Source: Bordetella genomosp. 8 (GTDB lineage Bacteria > Pseudomonadota > Gammaproteobacteria > Burkholderiales > Burkholderiaceae_B). Taken from it: 64,000 nucleotides of DNA. The translations under genes were made by a program, and so were the position numbers. Location: the NCBI RefSeq assembly GCF_002119685.1, contig NZ_CP021108.1, forward strand, positions 5,580,001 to 5,644,000. Reading direction: 5' to 3'. Position 1 is the stretch's first letter; every line of letters begins with the position of its first letter. Positions 1-8,502 of the stretch are shown here, piece after piece. The notes beneath the pieces were generated by a model. The model was given only the letters and a program-made list of their open reading frames with translations, made no database searches and had not been told where the DNA came from.

Positions 1-314
1 TGCGTCGCGACGGCGCCCATCACCAGCGTATAGCCGTCGGGCGGCGCCTTGGCCGCCAGGTCGGCGCCGATGTTGCCGCCGGCGCCGGCGCGGTTTTCCA
101 CGATGACCGGTTGGCCCAGGTCGCCGCGCACCTTCTCCGCCAGCATGCGTGCCATCGTATCCAGCGGGCCGCCGGGCGGATACGGGACGATGAAGCGCAG
201 CGGTTTGCTGGGATAGCTGTCGGCGGCGTGGCCGAGGCCGGGCGCGACGGCGGCCAGGGCGATCGCGCCGCAGGCCACGGTGCGCGCAAGGCGCGCAATG
301 ATATTAGGGGACAT
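1..314 (-). CDS. Bug/TctC-family periplasmic solute-binding protein (N-terminal part)
   Basis: This is the first ~104 residues of a tripartite-tricarboxylate-receptor (Bug) protein; the rest lies beyond the left edge. The protein starts MSPNIIARLART, has a Sec-type signal ending near GLGHAAD, then the family signature YPPGGPLDTMAR, the QPVIVENRAGAGGNIGAD stretch and PPDGYTLVMG. Bug proteins bind carboxylates or other small solutes in the periplasm. It lies 154 bases downstream of the short-chain dehydrogenase gene on the same strand, so it could be the last member of that operon or have its own promoter in the AT-richer gap. The ligand cannot be told from sequence. Confidence 0.9.
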   Translation of the reverse strand, partial: MSPNIIARLARTVACGAIALAAVAPGLGHAADSYPSKPLRFIVPYPPGGPLDTMARMLAEKVRGDLGQPVIVENRAGAGGNIGADLAAKAPPDGYTLVMGAVAT

Positions 315-468
315 GCTCTCCTCCGTTCCCTCGTTTTGAAACAGCCCGTAGCATAACTGAGGCAAGGTTTCGTTATCGAGAGAACAAGACCCGTGATCCC
401 GCCTTGCACCGCGCGTGGCGACAGGCGTGTCCTCCTGTCCCCATGTCCCACGGCCAGGCCAGCCTGCG

Positions 469-1239
469 TCACACCGCCTTGACTTCTCCACCGTCCATCC
501 GCAAGGCCGCGCCGGTCATCCATTGCGCCGCGGGGGACAGCAGGAACGCGATCAGCTCCGCGATTTCTTCGGCCTCGCCGAAGCGCGCGATGCCCGCATC
601 CCTGGGAAACCTGGCCGTGGCCTCGTCCATGGTGATGCCCTGCCGGGCCGCCCATTGTTCCAGGAAGGCCCGCCGGCGTCCGGTCATGACGGCGCCCGGC
701 AGCACGCTATTGACCTGCACGCCGTCGACGATGCCACGGTCGGCGAACGCCTTCGCCAGCGCCACGATGGCCGCGTTGATCACGCCCACCGCGGCGGCGG
801 GCGCCTTGGGCTGTTCCGCCGAATTGCCGGACATCAATACCACCGCCCCCTTCGACGACTTCAGGTGCGGCCACGCCGCGACGGTCAGGCGCCGCGCGCC
901 ATGCAGCTTCAGCGCCATGCCCTGGTCCCACTGGATGTCGGACATCTCGAACAGGTCGATCTGCGGCACCGCGCCGGCGATGTTCACCAGCGCGTCGATG
1001 CCGCCAAATGCCGTCACGGTGCCGTCGACAACGTCGGCTGCCGTCGAAGCGTCCGCCAGGTCGGCGGCGATGACCATCGGTTCCGCGCCCGCTACACGCA
1101 CTGCCTCGGCGGTTTCGTCGAGCTGTCCGCGATTGCGCGCGACCAGCGCGATGGCGTCGAAATCACGGGCCAGGCGGACTGCCGTGGACTTGCCGATACC
1201 CTGGCTCGCGCCCGTGACGATGGCGACTTTCTTGTGCAT
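469..1239 (-). CDS. SDR-family protein lacking the usual catalytic Tyr/Lys
   Basis: 256-residue short-chain dehydrogenase/reductase fold. The cofactor motif TGASQGIG is near residue 10 and the LVNIAGA motif is present. The ATG at 1239 is chosen because GGAG lies at good spacing before it; the in-frame ATG at 1251 has no Shine-Dalgarno. Where family members have YxxxK after the catalytic Ser, this protein reads VGVIN, so Tyr is replaced by Val and Lys by Asn. It may therefore bind NAD(P) without normal SDR catalysis, or use a different mechanism. It is the third gene of an operon with an MDR reductase and an alpha/beta hydrolase. The substrate is unknown. Confidence 0.9.
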   Translation of the reverse strand: MHKKVAIVTGASQGIGKSTAVRLARDFDAIALVARNRGQLDETAEAVRVAGAEPMVIAADLADASTAADVVDGTVTAFGGIDALVNIAGAVPQIDLFEMSDIQWDQGMALKLHGARRLTVAAWPHLKSSKGAVVLMSGNSAEQPKAPAAAVGVINAAIVALAKAFADRGIVDGVQVNSVLPGAVMTGRRRAFLEQWAARQGITMDEATARFPRDAGIARFGEAEEIAELIAFLLSPAAQWMTGAALRMDGGEVKAV

Positions 1240-1269
1240 GCTTTTCTCCATTTGTATTTGTATTGGGGC

Positions 1270-2244
1270 TCAGCCGTGGACCACGACCATCTTGCCGCCG
1301 GCCTCGTTGGCTTCCATCACGCGATGCGCTTCGTGGATTTCCTCGAAGCGGAAGATCCGGCTGGGCTTCGCTTCCAGCCGGCCGGCCGCGACATCGCGGG
1401 CGATCGCCTGCAAGGGCACGTCCGACAGGGGGAAACCGGGCATGCCGAATACGAAGCTGCCGAAGAATGTCAGGTACACGCCGCTGGACATCTGCAACAG
1501 CGGATTGAAGTCGGCGATGGGCGCCAGGCCGCCGAGCCAGCCGGCCAGGCAGGCCTTGCCGCCCCGCCGCAACATCGCCAGCGAGTCGAGGATCGTGCTG
1601 TTGCCTACCAGGTCCAGCACGGCATCCAGCTGACCGGCCTCGGCGATGCGCCTGGACAGGTCGGGACCTTCCAGCTCCACCCGCGCCACGCCCAGGGCGC
1701 GCAGCATGTCGAAGCGACTGGCGCTGCGCGTGGTCGCAATGACCTTCGCGCCGGCATTCACGGCGAGCTTCACAGCCGCCTGCCCGAACGCCGAAGTCGC
1801 GCCGCGTATCACCAGCGTCTGCCCGGGCTGGAGATCCAGGTTGCGAAACAAGGTGGTCCATGCGGTGGCATAGGTTTCCGGTATGGCGGCAAGATCCGCC
1901 CAGGAAAGCTCCGCATCGATGAGCGCCACATTGCTCACCGGCGCGCGAGTGAACTCCGCATAGCTGCCGTTGATGGTCCGGCCCAGTCCGCCCATCAACG
2001 CGGCCACCTTTGCGCCCACGGGAAACTCGCCGCCCGGGCATGATTTGACTATGCCCACGCACTCTATCCCGCTGACGGGCGCCGCTTCGGCCCACTCGCC
2101 GCGCCGCATGTGCATCTCGGCGTGGTTGACGCCGAACGCCTTCACCTGGATGACCACATGGCCGGCCAGCGGCTCGGGCTCGGGAATATCCTTGTAGACC
2201 AGGCTGTCCAGCCCGCCGAACTTCTCCAGAACGATCGCACGCAT
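1270..2244 (-). CDS. Zinc-independent MDR (quinone oxidoreductase-like) reductase
   Basis: 324-residue medium-chain dehydrogenase/reductase. It has a GroES-like N-terminal domain and a Rossmann domain with the cofactor loop VIRGATSAFGQAAVKLA around residue 150. The structural-zinc Cys cluster of alcohol dehydrogenases is absent, which points to the quinone oxidoreductase/enoyl reductase branch using NADPH. GGAG precedes the ATG. It sits between the SDR and alpha/beta hydrolase genes with short gaps (30 and 28 bases), so the three are probably co-transcribed. The physiological substrate is not predictable. Confidence 0.9.
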   Translation of the reverse strand: MRAIVLEKFGGLDSLVYKDIPEPEPLAGHVVIQVKAFGVNHAEMHMRRGEWAEAAPVSGIECVGIVKSCPGGEFPVGAKVAALMGGLGRTINGSYAEFTRAPVSNVALIDAELSWADLAAIPETYATAWTTLFRNLDLQPGQTLVIRGATSAFGQAAVKLAVNAGAKVIATTRSASRFDMLRALGVARVELEGPDLSRRIAEAGQLDAVLDLVGNSTILDSLAMLRRGGKACLAGWLGGLAPIADFNPLLQMSSGVYLTFFGSFVFGMPGFPLSDVPLQAIARDVAAGRLEAKPSRIFRFEEIHEAHRVMEANEAGGKMVVVHG

Positions 2245-2272
2245 TTGCTTGTCTCCAACGCAGGAAGGGGAT

Positions 2273-3133
2273 TCAGGAAAGGGAATTCAGGAAACCGCGT
2301 ATCTCGCGCGCGATCTCGTCGGCATGGGTTTCCAGCGCGAAATGGCCGGTGTCGAAGAAGCGCACCGTGGCCGCCGGAATGTCACGCTTGTAGGCGTCGG
2401 CGCCCGCCGGCAGGAAGAAGGGATCGTTCCTGCCCCACACCGCCAGCAGCGGTGGCTGATGCGCCCGGAAATAGGCCTGGAACTGGGGATACAAGGCGAC
2501 GTTGCTCTTGTAGTCGCCAAAGATGTCCAGCTGGACCTCATCGGCGCCGGGCCGCGCCAGGTAGTAATCGTCGAGTCCGTAGCCATCGGGCGACACGGCG
2601 GTGGTGTCGGTGACGCCGTGCGTGTACTGCCAGAGGGTCGATTCGCGGGTCAGCAAGGCGCGCAAGGCGTCGCGGTTCGCCTGCGTGGGATCGCGCCAAT
2701 AGGCCTGTATGGGATTCCAGCCTTCACTCAGGCCTTCTTCGTAGGCATTGCCGTTCTGCGAGATGATGGCGCGAATACGTTCGGGGTGGCGCAAGGCCAG
2801 TCGAAACCCGGTGGGCGCGCCGTAATCGAACACGTACATGGCGTAGCGATCGAAACCCACGGCTTCCGTGAAAGCCTCGATGACGCGGGCGAAATTATCG
2901 AAGGTGTAGTCGAAACGGTCGCGCGGCGGCATGTCGGTCTGTCCGAAGCCGGGCAGGTCTGGCGCGACGATATGGAAATCCCGGGACAGCAAGGGAATCA
3001 GGTCACGGAACATATGGCTGGAGCTCGGGAAGCCATGCAGCAACAGCAGCTTGGGGGCGCCGCGCGTGCCGGCCTCGCGATAAAACACATTCAGGCCGGC
3101 GGCCTCGATACGGCGATGGGAAATCCTGGTCAT
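2273..3133 (-). CDS. Alpha/beta hydrolase, epoxide hydrolase/haloalkane dehalogenase-like
   Basis: 286-residue alpha/beta hydrolase. The oxyanion HG motif is LLHGFPSSSH. The nucleophile elbow reads VFDYGAP, which places Asp rather than Ser as nucleophile. This is characteristic of the epoxide hydrolase, haloalkane dehalogenase and fluoroacetate dehalogenase branch. The acid is probably the Asp of WGRNDPFF and the base the His of DTGHFALETH. AGGAAG precedes the ATG. It is the first gene of a minus-strand operon with the MDR and SDR genes, divergent from the CGNR regulator. Which reaction it performs cannot be decided from sequence. Confidence 0.92.
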   Translation of the reverse strand: MTRISHRRIEAAGLNVFYREAGTRGAPKLLLLHGFPSSSHMFRDLIPLLSRDFHIVAPDLPGFGQTDMPPRDRFDYTFDNFARVIEAFTEAVGFDRYAMYVFDYGAPTGFRLALRHPERIRAIISQNGNAYEEGLSEGWNPIQAYWRDPTQANRDALRALLTRESTLWQYTHGVTDTTAVSPDGYGLDDYYLARPGADEVQLDIFGDYKSNVALYPQFQAYFRAHQPPLLAVWGRNDPFFLPAGADAYKRDIPAATVRFFDTGHFALETHADEIAREIRGFLNSLS

Positions 3134-3200
3134 GGCGTCTTCCTGTTCGGTCGAAGAGAGTGGAATGGCGGGCGGCGCCAGCGATTACACGCCGCGCCGA

Positions 3201-3275
3201 AGTAACCTTTCTGAAAACTGTTGTGAGGTTACCTATCGCGGTGGTAACCTGTCAACTCGTTTTTCACGGGTTACG
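3201..3275. promoter_or_regulatory. Repeated GGTTACC/GGTAACC boxes in divergent promoter
   Basis: The intergenic region between the hydrolase and the CGNR regulator holds four copies of a GTAACC or GGTTACC-type box: at 3202-3207, 3227-3233, 3243-3249 and 3269-3274. Start-to-start spacings are 25, 16 and 26 bases. Box 2 is the palindromic AGGTTACCT. The layout suggests an operator array bound by the adjacent regulator. Binding is inferred. Confidence 0.5.
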
Positions 3276-3313
3276 CCAAATGGCGATATCCGAGCCATGC
3301 CGAAGGACAGCAG

Positions 3314-3937
3314 ATGCACGACCACCACCATCCGCCCGCCATGTTCATCGCCGATTCCACGGCGCTGGATTTCCTGAATTCGATCGCGACGCCGGTCGAC
3401 ACGCCGGTCGACTGGCTCCAGGACGGTGCGGGCCTGCTCGCGTGGCTGGAGCAGGCTGGCCTGGTACCCGGGGGTGACCTGGCCGCGCTGGGCGCGCGCG
3501 CCATGCCGGGCGAGCTGGACGGCGTCGCCGCCCAGGCCCGTGCACTCAGGGAATGGTTCAGGGATTTCGTCCGCCAGCACATGGGCAAGCCGCTGACCGC
3601 GGACGCTTTGCGGGCACTGGAGCCGTTGAACCGGTTACTCGAGCGGGATGAAAGCTACCAGCAGGTCATCGCGGAGGGAGACGCGTTGCAGGTGCGCGCC
3701 ATGCGCCGCTGGCGCTCTCCCGAATCCCTGCTGCTGCCGATAGGCGTAGCCCTTTCGGCCTTCGTCAGTGGTGAAGACCTGACCTACGTCAAGGCCTGCG
3801 AAGGCCCGCGCTGCACGCTGCTGTTCGCCGACCACACCCGCGGCCATCGCCGCAGATGGTGCAGCACCGCCGTCTGCGGGAACCGCGCCAAAGTCGCCGC
3901 GCATCGCGAGCGGGCCAGGCAAGCCGCCGCCAGGTAG
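3314..3937 (+). CDS. ABATE/CGNR zinc-finger transcriptional regulator
   Basis: 207-residue protein. The N-terminal part (DSTALDFLNSIATPVD) matches the ABATE (putative stress-response regulator) domain. The C-terminal part has the CGNR zinc finger: CEGPRCTLLF, then RRRWCSTAVCGNRAKVAAHRER. Four Cys residues can bind zinc, and the basic helix probably contacts DNA. AAGGAC lies before the ATG. It is divergent from the hydrolase-MDR-SDR operon and is its likely local regulator. Just behind its stop there is another tandem GGTAACGGTAACGG run (3940-3953) related to the upstream boxes. Confidence 0.9.
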   Translation: MHDHHHPPAMFIADSTALDFLNSIATPVDTPVDWLQDGAGLLAWLEQAGLVPGGDLAALGARAMPGELDGVAAQARALREWFRDFVRQHMGKPLTADALRALEPLNRLLERDESYQQVIAEGDALQVRAMRRWRSPESLLLPIGVALSAFVSGEDLTYVKACEGPRCTLLFADHTRGHRRRWCSTAVCGNRAKVAAHRERARQAAAR

Positions 3938-4022
3938 GCGGTAACGGTAACGGTGTCGGCGGCCTCCGATCGCGGAGTCGGATGATCGGCGTCAGGCAGG
4001 CTGTCCCGGCACTGGCCCGACG

Positions 4023-4763
4023 TCAATGCAATATCTGGCTGAGGAACAGCCGGGTCCGCTCGTTCTGGGGGTGATCGAAGAATTCGTCGGGCGTGTTCTG
4101 CTCGATGATTTCGCCGCGGTCCATGAAGATGACGCGGTCGGCGACCTTGCGGGCGAAGCCCATTTCATGGGTCACGCACAGCATGGTGACGCCGCTTTCT
4201 TCGGCGAGCTTGACCATCACGTCCAGCACTTCCTTGACCATTTCCGGGTCCAGGGCGGACGTCGGCTCGTCGAACAGCATGATCTTGGGGCTCATGCACA
4301 GCGAGCGCGCGATCGCCACGCGCTGCTGCTGGCCGCCCGACAACTGGCCGGGAAACTTGTTGGCCTGTTCAGGGATGCGCACGCGCTCCAGGTACTTCAG
4401 CGCGGTGGCCTCGGCTTCGGCGCGCGGCTTCTTCAGCACCCACATGGGTCCCAGCGTCAGGTTTTCCAGCACCGTCAGATGCGGGAAAAGATTGAAGTGC
4501 TGGAACACCATGCCGACGTCGCGGCGAATCATCTCGATATGCTTGAGATCGTTGGTCAGCTCCGTGCCGTTGACGACGATCTGGCCCTGCTGGTGCTCTT
4601 CCAGCCGGTTGATGCAGCGGATCAGCGTCGACTTGCCCGATCCGGAAGGACCGCAGATGACGATACGTTCGCCGGTCGCCACGTCCAGGTCGATATTGCG
4701 CAGCACGTGGAACTGGCCATACCACTTGTTCACGTCCTGCATACGAATGATTGCGTCGGCCAT
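4023..4763 (-). CDS. aapP: General L-amino acid ABC transporter ATP-binding protein
   Basis: 246-residue cytoplasmic ATPase of the polar amino-acid uptake class. Walker A is GPSGSGKST near residue 38, the Q-loop is [10 protein letters not shown], the signature is LSGGQQQR, and Walker B is [12 protein letters not shown], followed by an H-loop [10 protein letters not shown]. It is the last gene of the four-gene minus-strand operon aapJ-Q-M-P, 24 bases after the second permease. A good Shine-Dalgarno (AAGGGAG) precedes the ATG. The family energises uptake of a broad range of L-amino acids. Confidence 0.95.
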   Translation of the reverse strand: MADAIIRMQDVNKWYGQFHVLRNIDLDVATGERIVICGPSGSGKSTLIRCINRLEEHQQGQIVVNGTELTNDLKHIEMIRRDVGMVFQHFNLFPHLTVLENLTLGPMWVLKKPRAEAEATALKYLERVRIPEQANKFPGQLSGGQQQRVAIARSLCMSPKIMLFDEPTSALDPEMVKEVLDVMVKLAEESGVTMLCVTHEMGFARKVADRVIFMDRGEIIEQNTPDEFFDHPQNERTRLFLSQILH

Positions 4764-4787
4764 GCGGGCGCTCCCTTGATCGCCGTC

Positions 4788-5978
4788 CTATCGTCGATAG
4801 CCCTTGGCCAGCCGGCGCTCCAGCGCCTGGCTGTACTTGGACATCGAGAAGCAGAAAATAAAGTAGATGAATGCGATGAACAGATAGGCTTCGACGCCGA
4901 AGCCGCGCCACGCCGCATCCGAAAGCGCCGCCTTGGCCGCCAGGGTCAGGTCGAAGATGCCGATGATGACCACCAGCGACGTGTCCTTGAACAGCGAAAT
5001 GAAAATACTGACCAGCGGCGGGATCACGATGCGCAAGGCCTGCGGCAGGATGATCTTGCGCATCTGCTGCCAATAGGTCAGGCCCAGTGACGCCGCGCCT
5101 TCGTACTGGCCCTTGGGAATGGCCTGCAGGCCGCCGCGCACGGTTTCCGCGATATAGGCCGCGGCGAACATGATGATGGCGATCTGCGCGCGCAGCAGCT
5201 TGTCGATGGTGAATCCTTCGGGCAGGAACAGCGGCAGCATGACCGACGACATGAACAACAGGCTGATCAGCGGCACGCCGCGTATCAACTCGATGTACAC
5301 CACGCACAGCGCCTTGATCGCCGGCAGACGCGACCGCCGTCCCAACGCCAGCAGCACGCCGAAGGGAAAGGCGAAGGCGATGCCGAAGGTCGCCAGTATC
5401 AAGGTCAGCGGCAGGCCGCCCCAGCGTTCGTTTTCGACATAGGTCATGCCGAACACGCCGCCCCACATCAGCACCGCCACCGCGGCCAGCCCCAGCACCC
5501 ACAACAGGGCCAGCCTGGGCGTCCAGAAGCGGCGGATGCCGCTGCATATGATGACCGCGATCAGGACGATGGTGGCCAGCAGCGGGCGCCATTGTTCATC
5601 GTAGGGATAGGTGCCGAACAGGATCAGCCTGTGCTTTTCCCGGATGAAGGCCCAGCAGGCGCCGCCCGACGCGCGGCACTCCTGCGCGGTGGTGGCCGAA
5701 AAGTTCGCCTTGACCAGCAGCCACTCCACCAGCGCGGGAATCGCCAGCAGCAGCAGCCAGGCGATCAGTACCGTCAGCAGGATATTCAGCGGCGACGAAA
5801 ACAGCCTCAGGCGCAGCCATCCCCACAGGCCGGTCTGGCTGCCTGGGGGCGGCAGGCTGTCCACGGCGGCCGACGCCGCGCCGGCCGGGCCGCCCGGCTG
5901 CGTGATCGGCAAGCCGTCCGGCGTCGGTGCGACGGGAAGATCCGCGGAACCCGCGCGCGGCGGTTCGGGCGTATTCAT
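4788..5978 (-). CDS. aapM: General L-amino acid ABC transporter permease AapM
   Basis: 396-residue inner-membrane permease of the HisMQ type, in the enlarged form typical of AapM/BztC. A Pro/Gly/Ala-rich cytoplasmic N-terminus (about 50 residues) is followed by several membrane segments and the conserved EAA loop (EGAASLGLTYWQQMRKIILPQAL). The gene starts one base after the aapQ stop codon and runs into aapP. It pairs with AapQ to form the membrane channel. Confidence 0.94.
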   Translation of the reverse strand: MNTPEPPRAGSADLPVAPTPDGLPITQPGGPAGAASAAVDSLPPPGSQTGLWGWLRLRLFSSPLNILLTVLIAWLLLLAIPALVEWLLVKANFSATTAQECRASGGACWAFIREKHRLILFGTYPYDEQWRPLLATIVLIAVIICSGIRRFWTPRLALLWVLGLAAVAVLMWGGVFGMTYVENERWGGLPLTLILATFGIAFAFPFGVLLALGRRSRLPAIKALCVVYIELIRGVPLISLLFMSSVMLPLFLPEGFTIDKLLRAQIAIIMFAAAYIAETVRGGLQAIPKGQYEGAASLGLTYWQQMRKIILPQALRIVIPPLVSIFISLFKDTSLVVIIGIFDLTLAAKAALSDAAWRGFGVEAYLFIAFIYFIFCFSMSKYSQALERRLAKGYRR

Positions 5979-5979
5979 G

Positions 5980-7170
5980 CTAGCGCTCTATCAGCGCGAT
6001 GCGCTTGTTGTACCAGTTCATCAACACCGAAATCGACAGGCTGACCGTCAGGTAGGCGGCCATGATGATGAGGATGCCTTCGATGGCCTGGCCGGTCTGG
6101 TTCAAGGTCGTGTTGACCACCGACACGATGTCGGGAAAACCGATGGCGACGGCCAGCGAGCTGTTCTTGGTCAGGTTCAGGTACTGACTGGTCATCGGCG
6201 GAATGATCACGCGCAAGGCCTGCGGCAGCACGACCAGCCTGAGCACCAGGCCGCGTCGCAGCCCCAGGGAACCGGCGGCTTCCCACTGCCCGATGTTGAC
6301 GGCCTGCACGCCGGAACGGACGACTTCGGCGATGAAGGCGGCGGTGTAGCTCACCAGGCCCGCCAGCAGCGCCGCGAATTCCGGCGTCAGCGTCATGCCG
6401 CCGGAAAAGTTGAAGCCGCGCAGCACCGGCACGTCCACCTTCAGCGACGCGCCGCTGACGAGCCAGCCCAGCAGCGGCAGTGCGACGATCAGGAGCAGCG
6501 CCCAACGGGCCAGCGGAAAGATGCGGCCGGTCGCTTCGCGGCGCTTGTTGCCCCAATGGGCCAGGGCCAGGATGGCGACGATCGCCAGCCCCAGTCCCCC
6601 CAGCATCCAGTCGACCGCGCCGCCCTGCAAGGTCGGCAGTTTCAGGCCGCGATTGGAAATGAAGACGTCCGGCAAGGGTTGATGCGCCTGCCGCGGCCCT
6701 GGCATGTTCTCGGTGATCAGGGCGTACCAGAAGAACAGCTGCAGGAGCAGCGGGACATTCCGCATGACCTCGACATAGACCGATGCCAGCCTGGCGATCA
6801 GCCAGTTGCGCGACAGGCGCGCGATACCGATCAAGGTGCCGAGCACGGTGGCCAGCACGATGCCGATGACCGCCGCGCGCAGGGTATTCAGCAACCCGAT
6901 GACGATGGCTCGTCCATAGGTATCCGCCGGCGTATAGCTGATCGGCGTTTCGCCGATGGCGAAACCCGCCTCGCGGCCCAGGAAGCCGAAGCCGGTGGAA
7001 ATATTGCGCGAGGCCAGGTTGTGCAGCGTGTTCGATACCAGGAACCAGGCCACCCAGGCCACCGCCGCCACGGCGACGACCTGATAGACGATGGCTCTTA
7101 CGCCTGGATCGTTCCAGGAAAGCTTGCGGACAGGCGCCGCCGCCGGCGGCGCTGTGGAGTCGGGCGTCAT
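5980..7170 (-). CDS. aapQ: General L-amino acid ABC transporter permease AapQ
   Basis: 396-residue HisMQ-type permease with about eight hydrophobic segments and the EAA loop (EAAGSLGLRRGLVLRLVVLPQAL) near residue 310. The start at 7170 (MTPDSTAPP) is preferred because GGTGG lies just upstream; upstream in-frame ATGs at 7188 and 7197 would only lengthen the tail. It lies 76 bases after the solute-binding gene and immediately before aapM, in the standard J-Q-M-P order. Confidence 0.93.
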   Translation of the reverse strand: MTPDSTAPPAAAPVRKLSWNDPGVRAIVYQVVAVAAVAWVAWFLVSNTLHNLASRNISTGFGFLGREAGFAIGETPISYTPADTYGRAIVIGLLNTLRAAVIGIVLATVLGTLIGIARLSRNWLIARLASVYVEVMRNVPLLLQLFFWYALITENMPGPRQAHQPLPDVFISNRGLKLPTLQGGAVDWMLGGLGLAIVAILALAHWGNKRREATGRIFPLARWALLLIVALPLLGWLVSGASLKVDVPVLRGFNFSGGMTLTPEFAALLAGLVSYTAAFIAEVVRSGVQAVNIGQWEAAGSLGLRRGLVLRLVVLPQALRVIIPPMTSQYLNLTKNSSLAVAIGFPDIVSVVNTTLNQTGQAIEGILIIMAAYLTVSLSISVLMNWYNKRIALIER

Positions 7171-7246
7171 GTCACCACCATACACCATGCAATCCAACCG
7201 GCCGCGGCGTCGCGCCCGCGGGCGCGCGCGGCCGGATCACGAGCCA

Positions 7247-8263
7247 TCAACGAATCGGCCAGCCGTACATCAAGCCGCCCTGCTTCCATTGCGCGTTCAG
7301 GCCGCGCGGCAGTTTCATGGGGCTGCCGCTGCCCAGGTTGCGCTCGAAGCTTTCGCCGTAATTCCCCACCTGCTTGACGATGTTGTAGGCCCACTTGTCG
7401 TCCACGCCCAGGTTCTTGCCCATGCCGGGCGTCACGCCCAGGATGCGCTGCACATTGGGATTGGTGCTTTTCAGCATGGCTTCGACGTTCTCCGTCGTGA
7501 CGCCGTATTCCTCGGCTTCCAGCATGGCATTCAAGGCCCAGCGCACCACGTTGAACCACTGCACGTCGTCCTGGCGCACCATGGGCCCGAGCGGCTCCTT
7601 GGAGAAATCTTCCGGCAGGATGATGTACTTGTCCGGATTCTCCAGCGTGGTCCGCGTGGAAGCCAGCTGGGACTTGTCGGTCGTGAAGGCATCGCAGCGT
7701 CCCGCCGAGAATGCCCGCACGATCTCGTCGTACTTTTCGATGACGACCGGCTTGAACTCGATCTTGTTGGCGCGGAACCAGTCCGCCAGGTTCAGTTCGG
7801 TGGTGGTGCCGGGCTGCACGCAGACGGTGGCGCCGTTCAATTCCTTGGCGCTCTTGACACCCAATTCCTTGGACACCATGACGCCCTGGCTGTCGTAGTA
7901 GTTCACGCCCGTGCCGATCAGGCCCAGGGTGGTATCGCGGGTCAGGGTTTCGGTCGTATTGCGCGTCAGGACGTCGACTTCGCCCGACTGCAGCGCCGTG
8001 AAGCGCTGCTGCGTGTTCAAGGGGGTCACCTTGAACTTGCTGGCGTCATTGAACATGGTGGCGGCGACGGCACGGCACATGTCGACGTCCAGCCCCTTCC
8101 ACTCGCCCTTGCTGTCGGCGGCGGAAAAACCGGGCACGCCGGTCGACACGCCGCATTGAACGAAGCCCTTCTTCTTGACGTTGTCGAAAGTCGCACCGGC
8201 GAAGGCGCTGCCGCACAAAGTCAGCATCGCGGCGCCGAGGGCAGCCTTTTTCCAGGTTTTCAT
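7247..8263 (-). CDS. aapJ: General L-amino acid ABC transporter substrate-binding protein
   Basis: 338-residue periplasmic binding protein of the AapJ/BztA type. It starts MKTWKKAALGAAMLTLCGSAFAG, a clear Sec signal. The mature part has the family features DNVKKKGFVQCGVSTG and WKGLDVDMCRA. The ATG at 8263 is chosen over 8275 because GGAG lies inside the longer version at the right spacing. It is the first gene of the aap operon. The transporter probably has broad L-amino-acid specificity. Confidence 0.95.
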   Translation of the reverse strand: MKTWKKAALGAAMLTLCGSAFAGATFDNVKKKGFVQCGVSTGVPGFSAADSKGEWKGLDVDMCRAVAATMFNDASKFKVTPLNTQQRFTALQSGEVDVLTRNTTETLTRDTTLGLIGTGVNYYDSQGVMVSKELGVKSAKELNGATVCVQPGTTTELNLADWFRANKIEFKPVVIEKYDEIVRAFSAGRCDAFTTDKSQLASTRTTLENPDKYIILPEDFSKEPLGPMVRQDDVQWFNVVRWALNAMLEAEEYGVTTENVEAMLKSTNPNVQRILGVTPGMGKNLGVDDKWAYNIVKQVGNYGESFERNLGSGSPMKLPRGLNAQWKQGGLMYGWPIR

Positions 8264-8344
8264 GGTGGTCTCCATTGCTTAGGGGGACGAGAAGGCAGGC
8301 TACGCCAGCCACGACTGACCGCCTATGATGCGGCGCATGGTAGC

Positions 8345-8408
8345 CCCCGGTAAAAACCAGGGACATGGGGGAAATCCCTGCGACATGCCCTCGGAATACC
8401 GGGGACAT
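8345..8408. promoter_or_regulatory. Phased GACAT repeats inside an inverted repeat, aapJ-ftsE intergenic
   Basis: Three GACAT elements start at 8362, 8382 and 8404, about two helical turns apart. Two of them sit in GGGACAT. An outer inverted repeat, CCCCGGTA (8345-8352) and TACCGGGG (8397-8404), encloses them. The arrangement looks like an operator for the divergent aap operon or for ftsE. The binding factor is not known. Confidence 0.35.
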
Positions 8409-8502
8409 ATCATGCCACGAAACGGCGGTCGGCCGCCCTGCCCCCAATGGCGTAGGGCCGCGCGCTACACGGTACTATTGCGGCTTCATCCCCCTATCCG
8501 CC

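Noticed and set aside
415..2043. Long plus-strand open frame opposite the SDR and MDR genes
   Set aside because: High-GC mirror frame antisense to two well-supported genes, with no protein similarity.
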